Shown: positions 1 to 5,787 of the stretch, in pieces
How positions within the stretch are numbered: the first letter of the stretch is position 1
Layout: every line of letters begins with the position of its first letter
Source: Rhodospirillales bacterium
Lineage (GTDB): Bacteria > Pseudomonadota > Alphaproteobacteria > Acetobacterales > Acetobacteraceae
DNA: 5,787 bases
Reading direction: 5' to 3'
NCBI GenBank assembly: GCA_025350425.1
Contig: JANXXW010000287.1
Location: 1-5,787 of the forward strand
Notes under the pieces: model-generated
What the model saw: only the letters and a program-made list of their open reading frames with translations
The model's database searches: none
What the model was told of the DNA's origin: nothing
Made by a program: the position numbers and the translations under genes

Positions 1-1
1 C

Positions 2-70
2 GTCCAGCCACACCATGGGCGTCGTGCCATCGTTGCCGTGGTCATGCCTCGACCAGCTCCGGGTTGGGAA
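2..70 (-). pseudogene. Probable 5'-truncated remnant of a gentisate 1,2-dioxygenase-like cupin gene
   Basis: Read on the minus strand, this stretch encodes SWSRHDHGNDGTTPMVWLD and runs off the left edge. It resembles the first-cupin metal motif of gentisate 1,2-dioxygenases, an Fe(II) enzyme that opens the ring of gentisate. From memory the family reads roughly T-P-S-W-x-W-H-D-H-G-N followed by P-V-x-W-L-D; here the proline and the tryptophan just before HDH both read as arginine (CGG and AGG). The family has about 100 residues before this motif, but here the frame meets a TGA at 155-157 and has no ATG, GTG or TTG upstream of the motif. None of the three frames upstream looks like cupin sequence, and the neighbouring methyltransferase ends at 175. 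I infer a decayed, 5'-truncated fragment. Only about 23 residues are visible, so a chance match or a very divergent live gene starting nearby cannot be ruled out. Confidence 0.35.
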
Positions 71-174
71 AGATCGACGCCCTCGGAAAGCTCGGCTACC
101 GGTATTTCGATCCTGATCTCCGGCCAGATCGCTTTGAGGTACAACCCCCCACGCTCACCCAAGCGGATCGATCG

Positions 175-1314
175 CTAGACGCTCCCCCAGATCTCGCGCG
201 CCACTTCGGCGCACAGCCGCAGCTTCGCCCATTGCTGGTCTTCGGTCAGCGAGTTGCCTTCCTCGGTGCTGGCGAACCCGCATTGCGGCGACAGCGCCAG
301 TTGCTCCAGCGGTAGGAACTTAGCGGCCGCATCGATCCGGCGCTTCAACTCGTCCTTGGTCTCGAGCTCGCCCGTCTTGCTCGTGACCAGGCCGAGCACG
401 ACGATTTTCTTGCCCCTCGGCACGAAGCGAAGCGGCTCGAACCCGCCAGAGCGGTCGTTGTCGTATTCCATGAAATACGCGTCGACGCCGATGGCGTTGA
501 ACAGTACCTCGGCCACCGGCTCATAGCCGCCCGTGGCCACGAACGTGCTTTTGAAGTTGCCGCGGCATAGATGCATGGTGATCGCCATGTCGGCGGGCCG
601 GCCGGCGATGGCGGTGTTGATCAGGTCGGCGTAGATCTGCAGCAGCCCGTCCACATGCTCGCCACGTGCTTTGAGGCCGGCGATCTGCTCGGGATCGCAG
701 AGATAGGCGATGTTGACCTCGTCCAGTTGCAGGTAGCGGCACCCGGCGCCAGCGAAGGCCTGGACCGCGCCGTGGTAGGCGGTGCCAAGGTCGGCGAAGA
801 AGCCGTCGAGGTCGGGATACACTTTCGGGTCGATCGCCTGCCGACCGCCCCGAAAATGCAGCACGCTGGGCGCGGGGATGGTCTGCTTGGCGAACGAGGC
901 GCCCGCGTGGGAGGCCACGAACTTGTAGTCGTCGATCATGACCGGCTTGCCCCAGCCGATTTTGCGATCGACCTTCAGGGCGTGCCCAAGCTTTACGCCG
1001 CCCGAGAACTGAATCTTGGTATCGGGCGTGTAGAGCTCGACGCCGTCCAGGCCCGAGACGAAGTCGTAATGCCAGTAAGCGCGACGATATTCGCCATCGG
1101 TCACGGCGCGGAGGCCCACCTCTTGCTGCCGCTTGATCGCCCGTTCGATCAGCCGGTCCTCGACTGCGCGAAGGTCGGCGTCGGGCAGCTTGCCTCCGGC
1201 GTGGGACGCGCGGGCCGCCTTCAACTCCGCTGGTCGGAGCAGGCTGCCGACATGGTCTGCGCGGAAGGGCGGTCGCGCGCGCGCGTCCACGGGGGCTTCG
1301 AGCGCGGCTGACAT
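175..1314 (-). CDS. Cobalamin-independent methionine synthase-like zinc methyltransferase (MetE C-terminal-domain family, short form)
   Basis: A 379-residue protein of the MetE C-terminal (UROD/MetE barrel) family, annotated in many genomes as 5-methyltetrahydropteroyltriglutamate-homocysteine methyltransferase and related to Bacillus YxjG/YxjH. It is half the length of full MetE (about 750 residues) and lacks the N-terminal barrel that helps bind folate. Visible motifs are the N-terminal FRADHVGSLLRP (17-28), DGEYRR (73-78), YLQLDE (194-199), HLCRGN (248-253), MEYD (282-285) and SPQCGF (342-347). The zinc ligands of MetE map plausibly to His248, Cys250, Glu283 and Cys345, so the site looks intact. 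It probably transfers a methyl group to homocysteine or a similar thiol in the cytoplasm; the methyl donor cannot be read from sequence. The frame stays open to 1800, but the ATG at 1314 has a good ribosome binding site and homology begins just after it. It is transcribed divergently from hpnN. Confidence 0.88.
   Translation of the reverse strand: MSAALEAPVDARARPPFRADHVGSLLRPAELKAARASHAGGKLPDADLRAVEDRLIERAIKRQQEVGLRAVTDGEYRRAYWHYDFVSGLDGVELYTPDTKIQFSGGVKLGHALKVDRKIGWGKPVMIDDYKFVASHAGASFAKQTIPAPSVLHFRGGRQAIDPKVYPDLDGFFADLGTAYHGAVQAFAGAGCRYLQLDEVNIAYLCDPEQIAGLKARGEHVDGLLQIYADLINTAIAGRPADMAITMHLCRGNFKSTFVATGGYEPVAEVLFNAIGVDAYFMEYDNDRSGGFEPLRFVPRGKKIVVLGLVTSKTGELETKDELKRRIDAAAKFLPLEQLALSPQCGFASTEEGNSLTEDQQWAKLRLCAEVAREIWGSV
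1274..1285. repeat. (CG)6 dinucleotide tract near the 5' end of the methyltransferase gene
   Basis: Twelve bases of strictly alternating C and G lie within codons 10-14 of the methyltransferase gene (residues D-A-R-A-R). The tract is short and encodes a low-conservation N-terminal tail before the conserved FRADHVGSLLRP block. It may be simple compositional bias of a GC-rich genome; slippage here would shift the frame. Confidence 0.6.
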
Positions 1315-1321
1315 GGCTGTT

Positions 1322-1327
1322 TCCTCT
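1322..1327 (-). promoter_or_regulatory. Ribosome binding site of the methyltransferase gene
   Basis: AGAGGA on the minus strand lies seven bases upstream of the ATG at 1314. It decides the start: the same frame remains open for another 162 codons upstream into the opposite strand of hpnN, but only this ATG has both a Shine-Dalgarno sequence and the conserved family N-terminus close behind it. Confidence 0.75.
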
Positions 1328-1339
1328 TGGACGTGCGGC

Positions 1340-1368
1340 AGTCTCGTCCGCTCCGGGCTATTCGTCAA
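1340..1368 (-). promoter_or_regulatory. Candidate sigma-70 promoter for the methyltransferase gene
   Basis: On the minus strand TTGACG (1368-1363, five of six consensus -35 bases) is followed after 17 bases by GAGACT (1345-1340), which keeps the A at -10 position 2 and the T at position 6. Transcription would start near 1333, giving a leader of about 19 bases that includes the ribosome binding site. The -10 box is weak (three of six), so this is a suggestion only. Confidence 0.3.
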
Positions 1369-1483
1369 AAGCGGTTTGGTCAGGCTTACCGAGCATGGAC
1401 CCGGTGGCTCATACGGATTATCCCATGCCCGTCGCCTCCCAAACGTGACGCACCGCCGTCCCTGACACGGATTACCGCGCCCC

Positions 1484-4072
1484 ATGTTCCTCTCGCGCCT
1501 GCTCGCCGGCATCGTCGAGCACAGTCGGCGACGCGCCAAGCTGGTGACGTTGCTCGCTTTCCTGCTCGCGGCATTGTCCGGCTGGTACGCCTGGGGCCAT
1601 CTCGGGGTATCCACGAACACCGACCTGCTGTTCAGCAGCAGCCTGCCCTGGCGCCAGCGGGAGATCGCGTTCAACGCTGCTTTCCCACAGTTCCAGGACC
1701 AACTCGTAGCGGTCATCGATGCCCAGATCCCCGAGGAGGCCGAGCAGACCGCGGCTGATCTCAGTGCCGCCCTCCAGCGTGACCCCGCGCACTTCTCCAA
1801 CGTGCAGCGTCCGGATGCGTCGCCCTATCTGGAGGCCAATGCGTTCCTGTTCCTGGATACCAAGGCCCTCGGCAAGCTGATGGACAGCACCATCGACGCG
1901 CAGCCCTTCCTCGGCCAGCTCGTCGCCGACCCCAGCGCGCGCGGCCTGTTCGCGGCGCTGTCCCTGGTCGGCATGGGCGTCGAGCGTGGCCAGGCCGAAC
2001 TCGGACCGTTCACGCCCGCACTCAATGGATTTGCTCAAGCCTTGACGGACGCGGCCGCTGGGGAGGCCAAGCCGCTATCGTGGGAAAAGCTGCTGGGCGG
2101 CTCGCTCGCCGATCTCGCCGGTCCCTACCGTTTCGTGCTTGTCACGCCCAAGCTGGACTACGGGGCGCTGGAACCGGGGGGCGCGTCCACGGACGCGCTG
2201 CGGCGGTTGGCGGCACACCTCGAGTTCGTGCGCGGCGGCCAGGCGCACGTCCGCGTCACCGGCTCCGTGGCGCTGGCCGACGAGGAGTTCGCGACCGTCG
2301 CGCAAGGCGCGCTCGTGGGCACTCTGGCCAGCGCAGTGCTGATCGTGCTGTGGCTGGTGCTGGCGGTACGCTCGTGGCGTCTGATCGTGCCAATCGTGCT
2401 CACCCTGTTCCTGGGGCTGTTGGTCACCACCGGCTTTGCAGCGCTCGCGGTCGGCACGCTTAATCTGATCTCGGTCGCATTCGCGATCCTGTTCGTGGGC
2501 ATCGCGGTCGATTTCGCCATCCAGTTCAGCGTCCGCTACCGCGAGGTGCGTCTACACGTGCCGGACCCTGATCAGGCGTTGTCGACCACGGCGCATATGG
2601 TCGGGCCACAGATCATGGTGGCGGCGGCGGCCACGGCAGCGGGGTTCCTGGCCTTCGTGCCGACCTCGTTCAGCGGCGTCGCCGAACTCGGCCTGATCGC
2701 TGGGGTCGGCATGGTGATCGCGTTCCTCTCCACCATCCTGTTCCTGCCGGCCGCGCTGACGCTGTTTCGTCCGCGTCCGGAGCGCGCCGACATAGGTCTG
2801 GCCGCCGGCAACGTGCTGGAGGCGGCGCTCCACCGTTTCCGCTGGCCGGTTCTGTCCGTGTTCGGGGCACTCGCCATCGCCGGAGCGGTGCTGTTGCCGC
2901 ACCTGCAGTTCGACAGCGATCCGCTGCACACCAAGGACCCAAACACGGAGTCGATGCGGACCCTGCAGACGCTGCTCGATTCGCCGCTCAGCAATCCCTA
3001 CACCATCGATATCCTGCAACCCTCCCAGAAAGTGGCCGATGCGCTCGCCAAGCGCATCGAACCCCTTCCGTTGGTCGCCCAGGTACTGACCCTGTCATCG
3101 TTCGTGCCGGAAGATCAGCCGGCGAAGCTGGCCTTGCTGGCCGACGCTATGAGCGTGCTCGGTCCCACGCTCACGCCGCGCTCGGCTCCCGCGCCGGTCA
3201 CGCCAAACGACCTCAGGCTGGCGGCCAAAAGCGCCCAAGCCCAACTAGCCCGCGTGGCCAATCGACTGCCCGCGGACTCCCCCCTGCTGCGGATCAAAAC
3301 GGCGCTGCTGGAACTGGCAAGCGCATCCGATCAGCGCCTGATGGCGACCAACGCCGCGCTCACCCGTTTCCTGCCGCTGCAACTCGATCGGCTCCGGCAG
3401 GGGCTGGATGCCAAGCCGGTGACGGCGGCCGACCTCCCTGCCGATCTCGTGCGGGACTGGCAATCGGCCGACGGCCAAGCGCGTATACAGGTGTTGCCGA
3501 AGCCGGCGGCGCGGGGCAGCGAGGGCCTGCACGAGTTTGTCGCCGAGGTCGCGAGTGTCACGCCCGATGCCGGTGGCTCGGCGGCCGGCATCGTCGCCAC
3601 TTCCATCACCATCATCACCGCCTTCCGTGACGCGGCGCTGGGCGCCATCTTCGCCATCGCGGTCATCCTGCTGATCGTGTTGCGGCGCCTGCTGGACGTG
3701 GCTCTCGTCATGGCCCCGCTGCTGCTGGCGGCATTGATGACGGTGGTGGTCGCGGTGCTGCTTCCGCTGCCGCTCAACTTCGCCAACATCATCGCGCTGC
3801 CACTGCTGTTGGGCGTGGGCGTCTCGTTCAACATCTACTTCGTGATGAACTGGCGTGCGGGCCAGGATCGTTTCCTCGGCTCGGCCACCGCGCGTGCTAT
3901 CGTCTTCTCGGCATTGACCACCGGTACCGCCTTCGGCTCGCTGGCCGCGAGCATGCACCCTGGCACATCAAGCATGGGCAAGCTCCTGCTACTCAGTCTC
4001 GGTTGCACGCTGATCGCCACGTTGCTGTTCGTGCCGACGCTGCTGGGCGTGGTGCGTCGGAAAACCACGTAA
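1484..4072 (+). CDS. hpnN: Hopanoid transporter HpnN (RND/MMPL-family inner-membrane protein)
   Basis: An 862-residue RND permease matching the hopanoid-associated transporter HpnN in length and layout; the family moves hopanoids from the inner to the outer membrane. Predicted membrane segments lie at about 20-38, 273-296, 299-322, 325-348, 372-392, 400-427, 453-473, 717-735, 738-760, 765-787, 804-824 and 832-857. That is twelve helices in two halves, each with a large periplasmic domain (about 39-272 and 474-716). The first loop starts with VSTNTDLLFSSSLPWRQRE (42-60), typical of HpnN. Asp343 in GIAVDFAIQF of helix 4 is the likely proton-relay residue; the matching helix 10 reads GVSFNIYF and carries no acid. 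The start is well fixed: an in-frame TGA lies seven codons upstream and this is the first ATG after it, although no good ribosome binding site is visible. It is followed closely by creA. No hopanoid biosynthesis genes are in the window. Confidence 0.93.
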   Translation: MFLSRLLAGIVEHSRRRAKLVTLLAFLLAALSGWYAWGHLGVSTNTDLLFSSSLPWRQREIAFNAAFPQFQDQLVAVIDAQIPEEAEQTAADLSAALQRDPAHFSNVQRPDASPYLEANAFLFLDTKALGKLMDSTIDAQPFLGQLVADPSARGLFAALSLVGMGVERGQAELGPFTPALNGFAQALTDAAAGEAKPLSWEKLLGGSLADLAGPYRFVLVTPKLDYGALEPGGASTDALRRLAAHLEFVRGGQAHVRVTGSVALADEEFATVAQGALVGTLASAVLIVLWLVLAVRSWRLIVPIVLTLFLGLLVTTGFAALAVGTLNLISVAFAILFVGIAVDFAIQFSVRYREVRLHVPDPDQALSTTAHMVGPQIMVAAAATAAGFLAFVPTSFSGVAELGLIAGVGMVIAFLSTILFLPAALTLFRPRPERADIGLAAGNVLEAALHRFRWPVLSVFGALAIAGAVLLPHLQFDSDPLHTKDPNTESMRTLQTLLDSPLSNPYTIDILQPSQKVADALAKRIEPLPLVAQVLTLSSFVPEDQPAKLALLADAMSVLGPTLTPRSAPAPVTPNDLRLAAKSAQAQLARVANRLPADSPLLRIKTALLELASASDQRLMATNAALTRFLPLQLDRLRQGLDAKPVTAADLPADLVRDWQSADGQARIQVLPKPAARGSEGLHEFVAEVASVTPDAGGSAAGIVATSITIITAFRDAALGAIFAIAVILLIVLRRLLDVALVMAPLLLAALMTVVVAVLLPLPLNFANIIALPLLLGVGVSFNIYFVMNWRAGQDRFLGSATARAIVFSALTTGTAFGSLAASMHPGTSSMGKLLLLSLGCTLIATLLFVPTLLGVVRRKTT

Positions 4073-4078
4073 GTGAAA

Positions 4079-4084
4079 CAGGAG
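4079..4084 (+). promoter_or_regulatory. Ribosome binding site of creA
   Basis: CAGGAG lies six bases upstream of the ATG at 4091. It favours this ATG over the in-frame GTG at 4073, which directly abuts the hpnN stop codon. A start at 4073 would put the ribosome binding site inside the gene and add a charged six-residue tail (MKQEKI) in front of the signal peptide. Confidence 0.8.
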
Positions 4085-4090
4085 AAAATC

Positions 4091-4546
4091 ATGCGTTATC
4101 TCATCATCATTTCCGCCATTATCGCGAGCGTCACTGGCGCCGCCTCGGCGCAGACGCGCATCGACTCCATCAATACCAACTTCCGCTGGCTCGGGCCGGA
4201 CGACAAGATCCTGGTCGACCGGTACGACGATCCGTCGGTGCCGAACGTGTCCTGCTACCTGTCGCGAGCATCGACAGGCGGGATCAAGGGTGGGGTAGGA
4301 CTGGCCGAAGACCCAAGCCGGTTCTCCATCGCCTGTCGCGCCGTAGGTCCGGTGACCATTCCAGCGGGCCTGCCGATGCACGAGATAATCGCCTTCGCGT
4401 CGGCGTCGCTGTTCTTCAAAACCTTCCAGGTGCATCGCGCGGTGGATGCGGAAAAAAGGGTGCTGGTCTACACTGTCGTCAGCACCAAGCTCATCAACGG
4501 CTCTCCGTTCAACAGCGTCAGCGCGGTTAGCGCCGACGGGCGGTAG
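4091..4546 (+). CDS. creA: CreA family periplasmic protein
   Basis: A 151-residue protein that lines up along its whole length with E. coli CreA (157 residues), a conserved secreted protein of unknown biochemical function. It begins with a signal peptide: MRY, a hydrophobic run up to about residue 16, and a likely signal peptidase I site after ASA (18-20). The mature protein keeps the family blocks NFRWLGPDDKILVDRYDDP (30-48), CYLSRASTGGIKGGVGLAED (55-74) and SIACRAVGP (79-87). Cys55 and Cys82 match the family's cysteine pair and could form a disulfide in the periplasm. It starts 18 bases after hpnN and probably shares its transcript. In E. coli creA sits with the creBCD regulatory genes; no two-component genes are seen here. 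It ends two bases from the stop codon of the convergent sulfotransferase gene. Confidence 0.92.
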   Translation: MRYLIIISAIIASVTGAASAQTRIDSINTNFRWLGPDDKILVDRYDDPSVPNVSCYLSRASTGGIKGGVGLAEDPSRFSIACRAVGPVTIPAGLPMHEIIAFASASLFFKTFQVHRAVDAEKRVLVYTVVSTKLINGSPFNSVSAVSADGR

Positions 4547-4548
4547 TC

Positions 4549-5427
4549 CTAGGCACCATACTGCGCGACGCGGTCGAGTACCGCGCGCGCGGTCTCGGCC
4601 CACCCCTCGGCGCCTTGGCGCAATTCCGCCAAGCGTCCGAGAGCAGCGAATTCATGCACGAGATAACCGGTCTCGCGCGCGCAGAACGCGGCTCTGGCAG
4701 CTTCGTTCGTAGCACCGTGTGGACGCGGAGGGAGCGGCATGATCTGGCCCAGACGCGGTCGGACCCAAGCCCATAATTTGAGGTCCTGTTCGAGAAAGCC
4801 GGTGTCGTGTTCTATGTGGTCGTATCCCCGGCGCATAACCGTATCGAACTCGGATGGGAAAATCTTGCGGTCGGACACGTTGTCGGATGCCAGCGATTCC
4901 GCCGGGACATCCAGCACCTCGAACACTGTCCGCGCCTGCGTTTCGAACGCATCCGTGTCGTAGATGTAGTCGAATGCCATCAGCGCCGCGCGGGCTTGCT
5001 CCCACGGCTCGGCGGCATCCGTGGCTGGGAAGGCGCGCAGGATTTCGGTGCAGATCGCTCCCGCGTGGCTCGCGACGTACTCGTCGCCCTCCAATGCGGC
5101 CGATCCCGCCTGCGCGCGCACCGCGTTCAGTTGGCGGTAGTCGCTGATCGCCCGCGTCACAGGCTCGCGCAGCCCGGTGAACAGGAACACCTCGCGGTTC
5201 GCAAACACACTGAGCAGGTCACGATGCACGTAGTGACCAAAGACGATACGAAGCCGGTCAGGCGCGCAGAGTTGCGCGAATAACGGCCGTCCGGCCAGCC
5301 AGTTCTCGTAGTAGGACGAGCAGAAATAATACTCGTCCTCGGAAAGCCGCCGTCGCAGATTGGTGATCAGGCTGGTTCCCGCGCACTTCGTGATGTGCAG
5401 GCCGACGCATAATCGCCCGCCGCTCAC
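4549..5427 (-). CDS. PAPS-dependent sulfotransferase family protein
   Basis: A 292-residue protein of the P-loop sulfotransferase family (closest in style to the Sulfotransfer_2 group), which moves a sulfuryl group from PAPS to a hydroxyl or amine. HITKCAGTSL (11-20) is the 5'-phosphosulfate-binding loop, with Lys14 the expected phosphate contact; most relatives read H-I-P-K-T-A-G-T. GHYVHRD (64-70) follows, with His65 a candidate catalytic base. GLREPVTRAISDYR (85-98) is the 3'-phosphate-binding motif, with Arg87 and Ser95 as contacts. I recognise nothing in residues about 235-292. There is no signal peptide, so it is probably cytoplasmic. The GTG start is supported because the P-loop begins only ten residues in and because it overlaps the upstream APS kinase stop by four bases (GTGA), which implies translational coupling. 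No strong ribosome binding site is seen. The acceptor is unknown. Confidence 0.82.
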   Translation of the reverse strand: MSGGRLCVGLHITKCAGTSLITNLRRRLSEDEYYFCSSYYENWLAGRPLFAQLCAPDRLRIVFGHYVHRDLLSVFANREVFLFTGLREPVTRAISDYRQLNAVRAQAGSAALEGDEYVASHAGAICTEILRAFPATDAAEPWEQARAALMAFDYIYDTDAFETQARTVFEVLDVPAESLASDNVSDRKIFPSEFDTVMRRGYDHIEHDTGFLEQDLKLWAWVRPRLGQIMPLPPRPHGATNEAARAAFCARETGYLVHEFAALGRLAELRQGAEGWAETARAVLDRVAQYGA

Positions 5428-5787
5428 CCCAGGCAGCCACGCCGGCGAAGGTCGGCCACGACGCGCGCGGCGAGCGTTCCGGCATCCTCCAGCATCGTCA
5501 GCAGCAGTATTTCGGGCTCCAGCGGTGCTTCGTAGGGTGCTGACACGCCCGTAAAGTTGGCGATCTCGCCGCGATCGGCGCGCGCGTAAAGCCCCTTCAC
5601 GTCACGGCGCCGGCATTCATCGATAGGCGTATTCACGTAAGTCTCGATAAATGGCAGGCCCGCCGCGATCGTGCGTTCGCGCGCCAGGAGGCGGTCGCTC
5701 CGGTAGGGGGAAATGAACGATACCAGCACGATCAATCCGGCATCGGCCATCAGACCGGCGACCTCGGCGGCGCGCCGGATATTCTCC
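5424..5787 (-). CDS. cysC: Adenylylsulfate (APS) kinase, C-terminal part; gene runs off the right edge
   Basis: The last 120 codons of an APS kinase, which phosphorylates APS to PAPS in the cytoplasm. The visible part starts at ENIRRAAEVAGLMADAGL and includes the hallmark blocks FISPYRSDR, PFIETYVNTPIDECRRRD, KGLYARADRGEIANFTG and PYEAPLEPE, all in the family order and at usual spacing. The ATG at 5750 is an internal methionine, not the start: the frame and the homology continue upstream to the window edge. The P-loop that binds ATP would lie beyond the edge, so it cannot be checked. The gene could be stand-alone cysC (about 200 residues) or the end of a cysN-cysC/nodQ fusion; the window does not decide. 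Its TGA overlaps the GTG of the sulfotransferase gene, so donor synthesis and use are encoded together. Confidence 0.9.
   Translation of the reverse strand, partial: ENIRRAAEVAGLMADAGLIVLVSFISPYRSDRLLARERTIAAGLPFIETYVNTPIDECRRRDVKGLYARADRGEIANFTGVSAPYEAPLEPEILLLTMLEDAGTLAARVVADLRRRGCLG

Larger units (their letters stand above)
1315..1483. other. Divergent intergenic region between the methyltransferase gene and hpnN
   Basis: These 169 bases separate two head-to-head genes and must carry the start signals of both. On the minus strand there is a good ribosome binding site and a candidate promoter, listed separately. On the plus strand I find no convincing sigma-70 pair for hpnN, and the bases just before its ATG lack a clear Shine-Dalgarno sequence. 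A 6-base inverted repeat (GCATGG at 1393-1398, CCATGC at 1423-1428) and a direct repeat of ACGGATTA (1413-1420, 1467-1474) are present but could be chance. No riboswitch-like fold was recognised. Confidence 0.6.

Noticed and set aside
115..130. Inverted repeat GATCT-N6-AGATC as a terminator for the methyltransferase gene
   Set aside because: The stem is only five pairs and no T run follows it in the direction of transcription.
571..1311. Plus-strand open frame of 246 codons opposite the methyltransferase gene
   Set aside because: It is antisense to a clearly conserved gene, has no ribosome binding site that stands out and resembles no known family; GC-rich DNA gives such frames by chance.
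1376..1421. TTGGTC and GATTAT as a promoter for hpnN
   Set aside because: The two boxes are 34 bases apart, far from the 16-18 required, and the -35 box matches only three of six bases.
1315..1483. A SAM or other methionine-related riboswitch before the methyltransferase gene
   Set aside because: The likely leader is only about 19 bases if the candidate promoter is right, and I see no set of conserved stems in the gap.
1315..1800. Upstream extension of the methyltransferase frame to 541 codons
   Set aside because: The added part is antisense to hpnN, shows no family similarity, and the ATG at 1314 has its own ribosome binding site.
3245..3958. Minus-strand open frame of 237 codons opposite hpnN
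   Set aside because: Very rich in Arg, Gln, Asp and His, as expected from the reverse of hydrophobic codons; it is a shadow of the membrane helices of hpnN.
4073..4090. GTG at 4073 as the creA start
   Set aside because: It would place the ribosome binding site CAGGAG within the coding region and add a charged tail before the signal peptide; ATG at 4091 fits better.
4807..5283. Plus-strand open frame of 158 codons opposite the sulfotransferase gene
   Set aside because: Antisense to a gene with recognised motifs and without family similarity of its own.

Overview
The window is a GC-rich, densely coded piece of a bacterial chromosome. A hopanoid RND transporter (HpnN), a CreA-family periplasmic protein and APS-kinase-type sulfate activation all point to a Gram-negative proteobacterium that makes hopanoids. 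Alphaproteobacteria (for example Rhodospirillales or Acetobacteraceae) seem most likely, but beta- or gammaproteobacteria cannot be excluded from sequence alone. I see no RNA genes, insertion sequences, CRISPR arrays or phage genes.

Layout. Positions 1-174 hold no intact gene. The first ~70 bases, read on the minus strand, encode a short stretch that looks like the metal-binding motif of a gentisate 1,2-dioxygenase-like cupin. It has no upstream part and no start codon, so it is probably a remnant. Next comes a minus-strand gene (175-1314) for a short, cobalamin-independent methionine-synthase-like zinc methyltransferase. A 169-base divergent gap separates it from a plus-strand pair: hpnN (1484-4072) and creA (4091-4546). 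These are only 18 bases apart and creA has its own strong ribosome binding site, so they look like one operon. The creA gene meets a minus-strand pair tail to tail with only two bases between the stop codons. That pair is the C-terminal part of an APS kinase (cysC or the end of a cysN-cysC/nodQ fusion), entering from the right edge, followed by a P-loop sulfotransferase (4549-5427) whose GTG start overlaps the kinase stop by four bases.

How they work together. HpnN should move hopanoids from the inner membrane towards the outer membrane. CreA is a secreted protein of unknown function, and its co-location with hpnN suggests, but does not prove, a link to the envelope. The kinase makes PAPS, the sulfate donor, and the translationally coupled sulfotransferase presumably spends it on an unknown acceptor. 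The most interesting leads are this PAPS-synthesis/sulfotransferase couple and the isolated hpnN-creA pair. Nothing here amounts to a clearly new system.
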